NCBI GenBank assembly: GCA_944380635.1
Contig: CALWID010000007.1
Coordinates: forward strand, 1-64,000
DNA length: 64,000 nucleotides
Source: an uncultured Eubacterium sp.
Lineage (GTDB): Bacteria; Bacillota; Clostridia; Oscillospirales; Acutalibacteraceae
Reading direction: 5' to 3'
Positions 52,446 to 61,879 of the stretch are shown here, piece by piece. The stretch's first letter is position 1. Every line of letters starts with the position of its first letter. The notes beneath the pieces were generated by a model that did no database searches, was not told where the DNA came from, and worked only from the letters and a program-made list of their open reading frames with translations. A program made the translations under genes and the position numbers.

Positions 52446-53797
52446 TAACTAAGTCTTTCTTTTACTACATCTGCTATATAATTTCCGAGGCGGGTAATTT
52501 GGTTAATATCCATACCCTCAAGCATAACCCTTACAAGCGGTTCCGTGCCTGAAACGCGGACAAGCACACGGCCGTCCCCGTGAAGTTCCATTTCAGCCTC
52601 CTGCACGGCGGAAATAATATATTCGTCATTATTATATTTCTTTTTGCCCTCATCCGTAACGGGAACATTTATAAGCACCTGCGGATAGACTTTCATAACC
52701 TTTGAAAGTTGGGCAAGCGGCGCGCCGCTTTTAACAACCGCCTCAAGAAGTTTAACGGCGGAAAGTTCGCCGTCCCCCGTTGTGGCGTAATCAAGAAAAA
52801 TCACATGACCGCTCTGCTCACCGCCGATATTATAACCGTCTTTAAGCATTCTTTCAAGTACATATCTGTCTCCCACCGCGGTTCTGGCGCAATTAATGTC
52901 ATTATCCTCGCAGAATTTAAAAAATCCCATATTACTCATTACGGTTACAACCGCAGTATTTTTGGCAAGTTTATTTTCCTGTTTCATCTGAGTGGCGCAG
53001 ATAGCGATAATCTTATCGCCGTCCACTATTTCTCCGTTTTCATCAACGGCAAGCATTCTGTCCGCGTCGCCGTCAAACGCAACGCCGAGGTCAAGTTTAT
53101 TTGCCTTTACAAACTGCGAAAGTTCATCCATATGCGTTGAGCCGCAGTTAAGATTTATATTTGTGCCGTTCGGCGTATCGGAAAGCATATGGCACTTAGC
53201 GCCGAGGCGCGTAAAAATTTCTTTTGCGCACACGCTTGCAGAGCCGTTAGCGGTATCTATTGCAATATTAAGCCCTTCAAAACTTACCTCGCACGCTGAA
53301 ACGATATGCTCGATATAGTCCTCCACTGCTGTTTTGCAATAAGTTCTTCTGCCGACTTCGCCGCCGGTTTTAAGTTCAATCTTATCCGGCGAATCAAGAA
53401 TAATTGATTCGATTTCGTCTTCGGTGGCATCCGGCAGTTTATAGCCTGTTGACTGAAAAATCTTTATTCCGTTATACTCACATGGATTATGAGACGCCGA
53501 TATCATAACGCCCGCCTCACAGCCGTATTTGCCGACGAGATACGCAACTGCCGGAGTCGGCACAACGCCTACGGAAAGCACATTAACGCCGACTGAGCAA
53601 AAACCCGCGGTAAGCGCCGCCTCAAGCATATCTCCCGACGCCCTTGTATCACGGCCTATCATAACAGTGGGGCGTTTATCTTCTGAAGTTTTAAGAAGTA
53701 TTTCCGCCGCCGCCATACCTATTTGCATAGCGAGTTCATTTGTAAGTTCCTTATTTGCTACTCCTCTTACACCGTCTGTTCCGAAAAGTCTGCCCAC
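52445..53797 (-). CDS. glmM: Phosphoglucosamine mutase GlmM
   Basis: A 450-residue enzyme converting glucosamine-6-phosphate to glucosamine-1-phosphate on the way to UDP-GlcNAc and peptidoglycan. The phosphoserine loop is GVMISASHNP (Ser102 as in E. coli GlmM), the Mg loop is FDGDADRML, and the C-terminal phosphate-binding RVSGTEPLVRVM is intact. It follows ruvB at 69 nt in the same direction. Confidence 0.97.
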   Translation of the reverse strand: MGRLFGTDGVRGVANKELTNELAMQIGMAAAEILLKTSEDKRPTVMIGRDTRASGDMLEAALTAGFCSVGVNVLSVGVVPTPAVAYLVGKYGCEAGVMISASHNPCEYNGIKIFQSTGYKLPDATEDEIESIILDSPDKIELKTGGEVGRRTYCKTAVEDYIEHIVSACEVSFEGLNIAIDTANGSASVCAKEIFTRLGAKCHMLSDTPNGTNINLNCGSTHMDELSQFVKANKLDLGVAFDGDADRMLAVDENGEIVDGDKIIAICATQMKQENKLAKNTAVVTVMSNMGFFKFCEDNDINCARTAVGDRYVLERMLKDGYNIGGEQSGHVIFLDYATTGDGELSAVKLLEAVVKSGAPLAQLSKVMKVYPQVLINVPVTDEGKKKYNNDEYIISAVQEAEMELHGDGRVLVRVSGTEPLVRVMLEGMDINQITRLGNYIADVVKERLS

Positions 53798-53866
53798 AAA
53801 ATCAATCCTTTATATATTGTTTTACTTCAAAATATGCGTAAAAAACTTAAAATATATAACTAACCG

Positions 53867-54895
53867 TCAAAGCAGGGACTGCTGACCGTCCTGCTCAATA
53901 CCAAGGTGCTTATACGCTGCCGGTGAAACGCATCTGCCGCGCGGAGTTCTGCTGAGAAAGCCTATCTGCATAAGATAAGGCTCATAAACATCTTCTATTG
54001 TAACTGCCTCCTCGCCTATTGCGGCGGCTATTGTTTCAAGCCCCACGGGACCTCCGTTATAATTTCTTATCATTGTGGTGAGCAAGCGTCTGTCCACCGC
54101 GTCAAGGCCGAGGTCGTCAACTTCCATTCTTGAAAGCGCGTCGCTCGCCGCCTCCTGCGTAATAACGCCGTTATATTTAACTTCGGCAAAATCGCGGCTC
54201 CTTTTAAGAAGCCTGTTTGCAATACGCGGAGTTCCCCTTGAACGGGACGCTATCATTGCCGCGCCTTTTTCATCTATATCAATTCCAAGTATACCGGCGC
54301 TGCGCTTAACTATTACCGCGAGTTCCTGCGGCGTATATAGTTCAAGGCGGAATATAACGCCGAATCTATCCCTCAGCGGAGCGGAAAGCTGACCTGCTCT
54401 TGTTGTTGCTCCTACAAGAGTAAAATTAGGAAGGTCAAGACGAATTGACCTTGCCGACGGGCCTTTGCCTATAATTATATCGAGGGCTCTGTCCTCCATA
54501 GCGGGATAAAGCACCTCTTCAACGCTTCTGTTAAGGCGGTGAATCTCATCAATAAACAGCACATCGCCCTCCTGAAGATTGGTGAGCAGCGCCGCGAGGT
54601 CGCCCTGCTTTTCTATTGCCGGGCCACTTGTAATTCTGATATTTACGCCCATTTCGTTTGCAATTATACCTGCAAGAGTTGTTTTACCGAGTCCGGGCGG
54701 TCCGTAAAGCAAAACATGGTCGAGCGCCTCTCCCCTTGCTTTAGCGGCTTTAATATATACAGAAAGATTTTCCTTAACCTTATCCTGCCCGATATAATCC
54801 GAAAGTTGTTTCGGGCGCAGGCTGTTTTCCAAATCGCCGTCAGCAGGTGAAAACTCCGTTGACACTATTCTGTTTTCATAATCATTTTCCTGCAT
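53867..54895 (-). CDS. ruvB: Holliday junction helicase ATPase RuvB
   Basis: A 342-residue AAA+ motor that drives branch migration with RuvA. Walker A is [12 protein letters not shown], Walker [10 protein letters not shown], and the C-terminal winged helix ([21 protein letters not shown]) is complete. It lies downstream of ruvA. Confidence 0.98.
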   Translation of the reverse strand: MQENDYENRIVSTEFSPADGDLENSLRPKQLSDYIGQDKVKENLSVYIKAAKARGEALDHVLLYGPPGLGKTTLAGIIANEMGVNIRITSGPAIEKQGDLAALLTNLQEGDVLFIDEIHRLNRSVEEVLYPAMEDRALDIIIGKGPSARSIRLDLPNFTLVGATTRAGQLSAPLRDRFGVIFRLELYTPQELAVIVKRSAGILGIDIDEKGAAMIASRSRGTPRIANRLLKRSRDFAEVKYNGVITQEAASDALSRMEVDDLGLDAVDRRLLTTMIRNYNGGPVGLETIAAAIGEEAVTIEDVYEPYLMQIGFLSRTPRGRCVSPAAYKHLGIEQDGQQSLL

Positions 54896-54941
54896 CTGTT
54901 TTCCCTCTTAATATAAATTTCTGTTATAAATCTTGGAGTTG

Positions 54942-55547
54942 TTATAAATTTCGTGAAAGCTGCCTTAATCCCTGCCGTATCATTTCATCGGCGGGCAACG
55001 ATTTATCCATAGCGCCTACAGCGGCGGCTGCGTCGCTCTTACTGAACCCGAGCGCAACAAGCGCGGCTACTGCCTCTCCTGCCGGCGAATCATCAAAAAC
55101 AGACGCGGCGGCTGAAACGGTGCTGCCTGAATCAGAAAGCGAAACGCCCGCTAATTTATCTTTAAGTTCAAGCACAATTCTTTCAGCAATTTTTTTGCCT
55201 ACCCCGTTTGCCTTTGTAATTGCCTTTGTATCTCCCGCGGCAACGGCAAGCGCAAGTTTATCCGCGCTCATTTCAGAAAGAATGGAAACGGCGGCCTTAG
55301 GGCCTACGCCGGAAACGGAAATTAGCAGTTTAAACGCATTAAGTTCGCTTTCAGTTTTAAAACCGTAAAGGTCGAGCGAATCTTCCTTAACCGAAAGATA
55401 AGTATAAAGGCGAATAATATCGCCGATTTTACCGGCATTTGACGCTGTTGCAAGAGAAGTGAAACATTTGAATCCCACTCCGCCGCATTCAACAACAACA
55501 AACTGTTCGCCTACATAAGTTAATTCGCCTGTTAGACTGTATATCAT
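54942..55547 (-). CDS. ruvA: Holliday junction-binding protein RuvA
   Basis: A 201-residue subunit that grips the four-way junction. Domain I begins MIYSLTGELTYVGEQFVVVE; two helix-hairpin-helix motifs follow (SVSGVGPKAAVSIL, ANGVGKKIAERIVLELKD). Domain III (residues 150-200) contacts RuvB. Between ruvC and ruvB. Confidence 0.96.
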   Translation of the reverse strand: MIYSLTGELTYVGEQFVVVECGGVGFKCFTSLATASNAGKIGDIIRLYTYLSVKEDSLDLYGFKTESELNAFKLLISVSGVGPKAAVSILSEMSADKLALAVAAGDTKAITKANGVGKKIAERIVLELKDKLAGVSLSDSGSTVSAAASVFDDSPAGEAVAALVALGFSKSDAAAAVGAMDKSLPADEMIRQGLRQLSRNL

Positions 55548-55621
55548 TTGATCACCGTAGCCTTTTGGTGTGATTTTTCACACTGATTTTCTTAGTTAAT
55601 TAAAAACTGAATATCACTATA

Positions 55622-56125
55622 TCACTGCAAATCCGCCGCCATAGCGCCGAGCAGGCTGCCGCTGCAATGGGCGTGGCAAATAGCCATTGCAAGGGCGTCC
55701 GCAGTATCGTCCGGCTTAGGAATCTTTTCAAGATTAAGAATAATTCTTGTCATTTCCTGCACCTGCTTTTTTACCGCTCTGCCGTAGCCCGTTACAGACT
55801 GCTTTACCTGAAGAGGGGTATACTCCGCTATTTTAACGCCGTTTTGCTGGGCGGCAAGAGTTATAACGCCCCTTGCCTGGGCAACATCAATAACCGTTTT
55901 TGCGTTATTATTATAAAACAGTTTTTCCATACTGAGCACCTGCGGTTTGTATTTTTTTATAATATCGCAAATACCGTTATAAATATCGCAAAGCCGCAGA
56001 GGAAAAGGTGTTTTTGCCTGTGTTGTAACAGCGCCGTAATCTATTACTTTAAACTTGTTTGCTTTATATTCAATAACCCCCCAGCCTACTATTGCATAGC
56101 CGGGGTCTATGCCTAAAATTACCAT
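55622..56125 (-). CDS. ruvC: Holliday junction resolvase RuvC
   Basis: A 167-residue endonuclease that cuts Holliday junctions. The acidic catalytic residues are Asp7 (ILGIDPGYA), Glu67 (LSMEKLFY) and Asp140/Asp143 (KPDDTADALA). The length is typical. First gene of ruvCAB. Confidence 0.97.
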   Translation of the reverse strand: MVILGIDPGYAIVGWGVIEYKANKFKVIDYGAVTTQAKTPFPLRLCDIYNGICDIIKKYKPQVLSMEKLFYNNNAKTVIDVAQARGVITLAAQQNGVKIAEYTPLQVKQSVTGYGRAVKKQVQEMTRIILNLEKIPKPDDTADALAMAICHAHCSGSLLGAMAADLQ

Positions 56126-56222
56126 AGTACATACTGCTCCATAATAATTTAAACAATTATATCATATTGCATTTTGATTATCAATAAAAATAATATTAAT
56201 ATATTTTATAATTTTCAGCGGC

Positions 56223-56256
56223 AAAAAACAAAACGGCGGGGACATAAGCCCCCGTG
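56223..56256 (-). terminator. Second terminator after the flavoprotein gene
   Basis: On the minus strand CGGGG (56254-56250) pairs with CCCCG (56241-56237), followed by CCGTTTTGTTTTTTG. It backs up the hairpin at 56295-56340. Confidence 0.65.
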
Positions 56257-56294
56257 TATCAGCATAATGTTATTAAAAAACGGCGGAAATTTAT

Positions 56295-56340
56295 AAAATA
56301 AAAACGCCGGCTGCGCTACTGAGAGCAGTATTCAGCCGAC
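56295..56340 (-). terminator. Terminator of the flavoprotein gene
   Basis: On the minus strand GTCGGCTG (56340-56333) pairs with CAGCCGGC (56313-56306), with an inner TACT/AGTA pair, followed by GTTTTTATTTT. Confidence 0.8.
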
Positions 56341-56347
56341 TGATGAT

Positions 56348-56917
56348 TTACAAAAGAGGATTTTTTGAAAGCCCTTTTAACTGATGAATAAATTTTTGAA
56401 GTTCAACAACATTGAATGTATACATACCGAGGTCAGTGTTCGGAATAAAATATCTTGCGCAAACATCGCCGTTAAGAACTTCAAAAGCCTGCTTAATGGT
56501 TTTGGTCATATAATCCGCGCTGGAGCGGGCGTTTGAGCCTGAAACTATAACCACGCCTACTTTTTTATGTTTTTTAACAGGCGGATTTGCGCCGCGCTTA
56601 AACCTTGCGCTGTAATAACGCTGAAATCTGTCTATAACCGCCTTAAGCGGCGCGGGAAAAAAATTATTATAAACGGGGGTAAAGAAAGCGATAAAATCAG
56701 CCTCTTCAAAATCTTCAAAAAATATATCAAGGTCCTTATTTGAGCACCCGTCGTGATATTCGCAGTATTTACAGTCAATACACGGAGCGGGCGCAAGGTC
56801 GTAAACATTATACTCTTTTATAGTGCAGTCCAAAAAATAGGGCTTTACCTGCTTTGCGAGTTCAGAGGATACGCCGTCTTTTCTGGGCGAGCCGTTAATT
56901 ATTAAAAAAGTTTTCAT
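56348..56917 (-). CDS. NADPH-dependent FMN reductase-type flavoprotein with Cys cluster
   Basis: A 189-residue flavodoxin-fold protein. The N-terminal phosphate-binding loop is INGSPRKDGVSSELA, and a compact cysteine motif CIDCKYCEYHDGC (residues 46-58) resembles the iron-sulfur flavoprotein family, which carries a 4Fe-4S cluster next to FMN in anaerobes. FFTPVYNNFFPAPLKAVIDR is the FMN-contact segment. The role is likely electron transfer or oxidative-stress protection; the partner is unknown. Monocistronic, divergent from the CDF transporter. Confidence 0.85.
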   Translation of the reverse strand: MKTFLIINGSPRKDGVSSELAKQVKPYFLDCTIKEYNVYDLAPAPCIDCKYCEYHDGCSNKDLDIFFEDFEEADFIAFFTPVYNNFFPAPLKAVIDRFQRYYSARFKRGANPPVKKHKKVGVVIVSGSNARSSADYMTKTIKQAFEVLNGDVCARYFIPNTDLGMYTFNVVELQKFIHQLKGLSKNPLL

Positions 56918-56952
56918 TTCATCACCGTTTATAATTATAGCACTTTTGCCTA

Positions 56953-57025
56953 TTGAGTTAAATAGTGAAATGTGGTATAAATAAAATAATGCTTATTTTA
57001 AGGAAATTACCGGTAAATTACCGGT
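56953..57025 (+). promoter_or_regulatory. CDF transporter promoter and downstream operator-like palindrome
   Basis: A -35 TTGAGT (56953-56958), 17-bp spacer and -10 TATAAA (56976-56981) predict a start near 56988. About 20 nt further is a perfect inverted repeat, ACCGGTAA-A-TTACCGGT (57009-57025), free of T runs. Its position just after the start fits a repressor roadblock, possibly by a metal sensor, since the gene is a metal exporter. Confidence 0.6.
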
Positions 57026-57054
57026 TTTATTAATTATATTTGCGGGTGAAAAGT

Positions 57055-58221
57055 ATGAGTAAACTTATCATCAAGTTATTTATAAAAAACAAAAATCTTT
57101 CATCTTCCCAGGAAAGAGAGAGATACGGTGTACTTTCCGGCGTTGTGGGAATAATCTGCAACCTGCTGCTTTGCGCTTTTAAATTCGCGGTAGGCGCGTT
57201 TACAAACTCCGTATCCATCACGGCGGACGCCGTAAACAACCTTTCCGACGCGAGTTCAAACATTGTTACCATAGTTGGCGCAAAACTCTCCGGAAAACCG
57301 GTTGACGATGAGCACCCGTTCGGGCACGGCAGAATTGAATATATCAGTGGGCTTATAATTTCATTTTTAATATTTTTAATGAGTTTTGAACTGCTTAAGA
57401 GCAGCGTTGATAAACTTATACACCCCGAGGAAGTTAATTTCAGCGCCGCGTCTGTAATAATACTTATTGCGGCAATACTTGTTAAACTTTGGATGGCATT
57501 TTTTAACAATGTGATTTACAAAGAAACGGAAAATGTAAACGCAAAAGCCGTTAAGCAGGATAGTTTAAACGACTGCATTGCAACTGCTGCCACAGTTGCG
57601 GCGCTGCTGATAACCTATTTTACAGATTTTGTTTACGCGGACGGTATTATGGGAATTATAGTAGCGATACTTATTTTCATATCCGGCGTTGATATTGTTA
57701 AAGATATTTCAAGCCGGCTGCTCGGCAGGGCTCCGTCGCCCGAACTTGTTAAAGAAATTGAGGATATAATGCTTTCGCAGGACTGTATTTACGGCGTGCA
57801 TGACCTTATTGTGCATGACTACGGTCCGGGCAGGATAATAGCCTCAGCCCATGCGGAAGTTCCGTGCGACGCGGATATACTTTCCGTTCACGATGTTATT
57901 GACCTTACCGAAAAAATAATCAGCAAAAAACTTGGGATAATGATGTGTATTCACATGGACCCGATTGCCGTAAACGATGAAAAAATTAACGCTTACCGTA
58001 AATTTATGGCCGAAATAATAAAGGATTATGACAGCAGTTTTACTTTTCACGATTTCAGGGTTGTGGACGGGCGAATCAAAACAAACTTTGTTTTTGACCT
58101 TGTAATTCCGCACCGGTATCCAAAAGAAAACAAAAAAATAATAGCGGATTTGCAAAAAGCCGTAAACGAAAAGAAAGACAACATTTTCCTTGTTATCACC
58201 GTTGAACACAGTTTTGTTTAA
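57055..58221 (+). CDS. Cation diffusion facilitator (CDF) metal transporter
   Basis: A 388-residue inner-membrane metal/proton antiporter with six helices and a C-terminal metallochaperone-like domain. The signature is SVSITADAVNNLSDASSNIV; the binding-site motifs are NLSD (helix 2, here DAVNNLSDAS) and QDSLNDCI (helix 5), i.e. D/N-x3-D pairs, followed by HPFGHGRIEY. A His/Asp-rich C-terminus (VHDLIVHDYGPGRI) completes it. Zn, Mn and Fe are all exported by relatives; the ligand set cannot be resolved by eye. ATG 57055 is preferred to TTG 57040 with GGGTGA before it. Confidence 0.93.
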   Translation: MSKLIIKLFIKNKNLSSSQERERYGVLSGVVGIICNLLLCAFKFAVGAFTNSVSITADAVNNLSDASSNIVTIVGAKLSGKPVDDEHPFGHGRIEYISGLIISFLIFLMSFELLKSSVDKLIHPEEVNFSAASVIILIAAILVKLWMAFFNNVIYKETENVNAKAVKQDSLNDCIATAATVAALLITYFTDFVYADGIMGIIVAILIFISGVDIVKDISSRLLGRAPSPELVKEIEDIMLSQDCIYGVHDLIVHDYGPGRIIASAHAEVPCDADILSVHDVIDLTEKIISKKLGIMMCIHMDPIAVNDEKINAYRKFMAEIIKDYDSSFTFHDFRVVDGRIKTNFVFDLVIPHRYPKENKKIIADLQKAVNEKKDNIFLVITVEHSFV

Positions 58222-58269
58222 TCCCGATTAAAATATTAATATTAAAAGCGGCGCACCTGATTAAAGGGC

Positions 58270-58310
58270 AAAAAGCACAAAAATATTCTGATATATTTTT
58301 ATGCTTTTTT
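58270..58310. terminator. Bidirectional terminator after the CDF gene
   Basis: AAAAAGCA ... TGCTTTTTT with an AT-rich inner stem (AAAAATAT/ATATTTTT). A-run and T-run flank both sides, so it can serve the convergent phosphoesterase gene too. Confidence 0.8.
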
Positions 58311-58328
58311 CTTTATATTTCACCGTTT

Positions 58329-59046
58329 TCAGACTTGTTTAACATCGTAATAAAGGGCATTAAACACTTTCTTTTTACCGTGAATATCAAATGATTTGCT
58401 TTCGTCTGTATGCCAGTGCCCGAAAAACCACTGTTTAAACTCTATTTCGTGCATAATCCAGTCAAAAAAACTATTTAGTTCATATTCTTCGGGGGACGGA
58501 ACCTTATGCAGCATTAATTTTACGATTTCACCGGGGCAGGTATGTGTAATCACATAATCAATTTTATTGCCCGCGTTTTTTAATGACTCAATCCCCTGCT
58601 TATACTCTTTGTCATTAGGCAGTTCCTGAAGCCAAAAGGACTGATTAACTTTTCTGAAAAACCTGTCAATGCTGTATGCTCCGCCGAAAGTAAAAAATCT
58701 CTTTTGCTCAATCGTATATATTTTCCCGCGTTCAAGATGAAAAATATTATCCCTGATCTTATGGGCGCAAGAGCCGTATTTTTCCACTTCCGGGTATGAA
58801 TACAGTTCGTTAAAATTCTCGTGATTTCCGTCTACAAATAAAATTTCATAAGGCTTTTTTGACAATGTATCAAGTTTTACATCAGATAATTTTTTTGCGA
58901 GGCGGGTTACTGCTGTCATACCAAATAAAGCCGAAATCACCGCAAACAATAATTTTATCATTGCTGTTCCACCGACTTTCGCCGTGCATATACTCTTCGC
59001 TAAATCGTGAAAACTCAGCGTGTACATCTCCTGTAATATAAACCAT
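58329..59046 (-). pseudogene. Metallophosphoesterase interrupted by a frameshift
   Basis: Two reading frames together give one complete calcineurin-like phosphoesterase of about 238 residues. Frame 1 starts at ATG 59046 (AAAGGCGG upstream) and holds the GDxH (ITGDVHAEF) and GD (VCGDFGF) motifs; it stops after PPRKKII. The other frame resumes at KLSDVKLDTLSKKPYE and holds GNHE (VDGNHENF), TH (THTCPGE) and GHxH (FFGHWHTD). The break lies in a run of seven A (T 58890-58896 on the plus strand); one base fewer restores the frame. This is either a true inactivation, a sequencing indel in a homopolymer or programmed/transcriptional slippage. Substrate unknown. Confidence 0.85.
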
Positions 59047-59146
59047 TTTAATTGAAGCCGCCTTTCATATTTCAAATTTTTAAATTCATAAACGCCAACG
59101 CCTTATAAACGCTGTTTATGTTAATAGCAAATACTGATTTTCTGAT

Positions 59147-60259
59147 TCAACTACAGTTTTCCTTTATTTCATAAATAAGATTTTTTGATTCATCGTAACT
59201 GAAATTACGCGCCGTCAGTTCAACATACTGAGAATAATATGTATCAAAATCCTCATAACCCTGAGTGTAATTCTCCAACCCGTTTTTATAGTTTACGGCG
59301 TCATCAAAAATTCTTAATTTTTTAACGCTGTCAGGCAGATATGCAAGCGCGTCAACTTGCTCATACTGATATGCGTGGTAAAATTCGTGAAGAACAGTTG
59401 AAAGAAAATCTTCTTCACAATAATCTGAAGAAAAACAGCGTGTATCCATAAAAATATAATTTAACTGTTTGTTAAAGACGGCAAATGTGATAATACCGTC
59501 TTCCTGCGCCGATAAATCAGATACTCCTACCTGCACGCTGTGATTAAGGCCGTAAGCGGTGGAATATATATTAACAACGGTTTGAGCTATATCAAGTTTT
59601 TGCTGTGCGTGTAAATTTTCCCAAGAGCCGTCAATAAACGCAGAAAGTTCTTCAGAATAATATTTTACATAACTGTTATCGTCTGATTTCGCATTATTTG
59701 TGGCTTTAACAGCGGAAGTCATTTTTATATCAATTTCATACAGTGCTTCATCTGAATTAAGGTTATTTACAGCCGTCCCCACTGATAATGAAAAAGAAAA
59801 TATACAAATATAGATAACCGCACAGCGCACAAACTTTAACAAAAATCTTGAATCTTTAATGCCGCAATATTTTTTATCAAACTTAAGAAAAACTATTGTA
59901 AGCACTAATGAAACAGCCAAAACTGCTGCTGTTTCCAAAACGGTGGCAAAAAATGCCTCATAACTTTCAAAAGCGATTGCGCTTAAAGATGATACAGCAG
60001 AAGGCAAAAACGAGAAGAAAAAAATAAGTAATTTGCCTGTTTTTCTTTTAGTTACTGAAAAAACGCTTAAATAAATCACCGTAAGAATATATGTTGCGAA
60101 AAAAGCGATACATTGAGCAACAATATTTTCAGAATATATATTTAAACATAACATCAGCGGAATATTTATAAAGATAAAAAGAACTAAAGAAAGAGCTGCA
60201 ATTATAATTTTGTTTTTCCTAAACAGCGCGCTGTACCCGTAATAATTATTTTCTGTCAT
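59147..60259 (-). CDS. Polytopic membrane protein with extracytoplasmic HExxH domain
   Basis: A 370-residue protein I do not recognise. Residues 1-165 hold five membrane helices (about 17-40, 46-68, 76-96, 106-126, 145-163). The C-terminal 200 residues are probably outside and contain a zincin motif HEFYHAYQYE (His291, Glu292, His295) after TVL; a possible third ligand is a Glu in VELTARNF near 350. FNKQLNYIFMDTRCF precedes it. The layout suggests a membrane-tethered zinc protease. No homologous neighbour helps; the adjacent frameshifted phosphoesterase is co-directional. AAGAGGAA lies before the ATG. Confidence 0.6.
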   Translation of the reverse strand: MTENNYYGYSALFRKNKIIIAALSLVLFIFINIPLMLCLNIYSENIVAQCIAFFATYILTVIYLSVFSVTKRKTGKLLIFFFSFLPSAVSSLSAIAFESYEAFFATVLETAAVLAVSLVLTIVFLKFDKKYCGIKDSRFLLKFVRCAVIYICIFSFSLSVGTAVNNLNSDEALYEIDIKMTSAVKATNNAKSDDNSYVKYYSEELSAFIDGSWENLHAQQKLDIAQTVVNIYSTAYGLNHSVQVGVSDLSAQEDGIITFAVFNKQLNYIFMDTRCFSSDYCEEDFLSTVLHEFYHAYQYEQVDALAYLPDSVKKLRIFDDAVNYKNGLENYTQGYEDFDTYYSQYVELTARNFSYDESKNLIYEIKENCS

Positions 60260-60575
60260 TTTTTTATTCCTCTTAACATATTAAAATACGGTTTGTTTGC
60301 AAATTCATATTTATTCATTATAAACAAACACGGCTTTCAACAAAAGCAGAAGGTAAATATTTTCACTTCTGTTTTGTATTATACAATATACAGCACAAAA
60401 AATTGTTTTTTATTTTTTGGGTTTTAAGAAAATTTCAAACGACATATTTACTTTGCACTAATTAGATGCCGAACTTTTCACCACATATTTAATTATCTGC
60501 CTGATTTATTGTCATTCCAAATATTTTCGGGGCATTAAAAAAAGGTGCGGGGCATATAAATTACGGGTGATGAAA
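60260..60575. other. Divergent intergenic region before sigK
   Basis: AT-rich region of about 315 nt between the HExxH gene and sigK, without an ORF. It contains the palindrome TTGTAT-T-ATACAA (60374-60386). I looked for SigE-type (ATA..CATA) or SigK-type (AC..CATA) elements that usually drive sigK and found no convincing pair; the GGCATATAAATTA at about 60548-60560 is the closest. Confidence 0.4.
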
Positions 60576-61259
60576 ATGATTTCAGCGATAATTTCTTTTT
60601 TGAGTGCAAATTTTTTATACTTTATACTGCACATCAACAATGCGTCCAGTTTTCCGAAACCGCTGAACCGCAGGGAGGAAAAAGAGGCGCTCCAGAGGCT
60701 TAAGGCAGGGGACAAAGACGCGAGAGCGCTACTGATAGAGCGCAATTTAAGGCTGGTGAGCCACATTGTTAAAAAATATTATTCCAAAACAAATGATACT
60801 GACGATCTTATCTCTATTGGCACAATCGGGCTTATAAAGGCAATAGACAGTTTTAACCCGGATAAAAGCATTCACCTTGCGACTTATGCAAGCCGGTGTA
60901 TTGAAAATGAAATTCTTATGCACTTCAGGAACATGAAAAAATCGGCGGGAGATGTTCATCTTGATGATTCGCTTGAAAGCGACAAAGACGGGAACCCCCT
61001 TACATTGCAGGACACGATTAGCGACAGCCGGGATTTGGCGGAAGACCTTGAAAAAAAGATGCAATGGGAAAAAGTGGCAAAATATATTGAAAACATGGAC
61101 GATGAGCGGGAAAAAGAAATAATTATACTGCGGTACGGGCTTGACAACAAAAAGCCGCTTACTCAAAGAGAAGTTGCGACAAGGCTTAACATAAGCAGAA
61201 GTTATGTATCCCGAATAGAAAAAAAGGTGCTTAATGACATAAAGCACAGCACCGAATAA
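60576..61259 (+). CDS. sigK: Sporulation sigma factor SigK
   Basis: A 227-residue sigma-70 factor of the late mother-cell type. The N-terminal hydrophobic segment (MISAIISFLSANFLYFILHI) is a pro-sequence, followed by SSFPKPLNRREEKEALQRL, the SigK diagnostic. Region 2 (LVSHIVKKYYSKTNDTDDLISIGTIGL) and region 4 HTH (TQREVATRLNISRSYVSRIEKK) are complete. ATG 60576 follows GGGTGAT. The gene is continuous, so no skin-type prophage interrupts it. The pro-sequence implies control by proteolysis in the membrane. Confidence 0.93.
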   Translation: MISAIISFLSANFLYFILHINNASSFPKPLNRREEKEALQRLKAGDKDARALLIERNLRLVSHIVKKYYSKTNDTDDLISIGTIGLIKAIDSFNPDKSIHLATYASRCIENEILMHFRNMKKSAGDVHLDDSLESDKDGNPLTLQDTISDSRDLAEDLEKKMQWEKVAKYIENMDDEREKEIIILRYGLDNKKPLTQREVATRLNISRSYVSRIEKKVLNDIKHSTE

Positions 61260-61288
61260 TAAATAATTTTTTATTTTACTAGTATAAG

Positions 61289-61332
61289 AAAAAGCGCTGT
61301 GTAAAGTAATCATGCTTTACACAGCGCTTTTT
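61289..61332. terminator. Bidirectional terminator between sigK and the GNAT gene
   Basis: An 18-bp perfect stem, AAAAAGCGCTGTGTAAAG (61289-61306) against CTTTACACAGCGCTTTTT (61315-61332), with A and T runs at both ends. Confidence 0.95.
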
Positions 61333-61337
61333 AAAGT

Positions 61338-61808
61338 TTAATCAAGAATTTTTTCCATACCTATTTTCAGAACGGACAGGCCGCATTTTTCATAAAATTT
61401 TCTTGCGTTTTCATTGAGCGCCCAAACATTTAAGGTAACATTATAGCAGCCGGATTTTTTGGCAAAATTAAGAACATATTTATATAATTCCGTGCCGATA
61501 TGGCGGCCGCGGCAATTTTCATCAACGCAAAGGTCATCTATGTAAAGTGTTTTTACATTACACATTGCGCCTGAATGAGCACATTCAAATATACAAAACG
61601 CATAGCCGAGGACGGTATCGTTATCATCAACAGCAGCAAATACCGGGGTTTTATCATCCAAAAGAATCTTATTAAGTTCATCATCCGTATATTTCTTTGC
61701 TCCGGCTTTAAAAAGGTCCGGGCGGCCGTCCGAATGTACTTTATTTACCTGAAAAAGCAATTTATCAATCTGCGGAATATCTTTACTTTCCGCTCTTCTT
61801 ATAACCAT
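61338..61808 (-). CDS. GNAT-family N-acetyltransferase
   Basis: A 156-residue acetyl-CoA-dependent acyltransferase. The acetyl-CoA pyrophosphate loop is visible as CRGRHIGTELYKYV (R-G-x-x-I-G pattern), followed by the C-terminal NARKFYEKCGLSV motif that is typical of small GNATs. Substrate unknown: amines, aminoglycosides and protein N-termini are all possible. Convergent with sigK. Confidence 0.88.
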   Translation of the reverse strand: MVIRRAESKDIPQIDKLLFQVNKVHSDGRPDLFKAGAKKYTDDELNKILLDDKTPVFAAVDDNDTVLGYAFCIFECAHSGAMCNVKTLYIDDLCVDENCRGRHIGTELYKYVLNFAKKSGCYNVTLNVWALNENARKFYEKCGLSVLKIGMEKILD

Positions 61809-61879
61809 ATTATCATCTCGCTTGCTTTAACTATATTTAAAGAAGCCCGGGCGGAGCGCTCGGGCAAAGTTGAAATATT

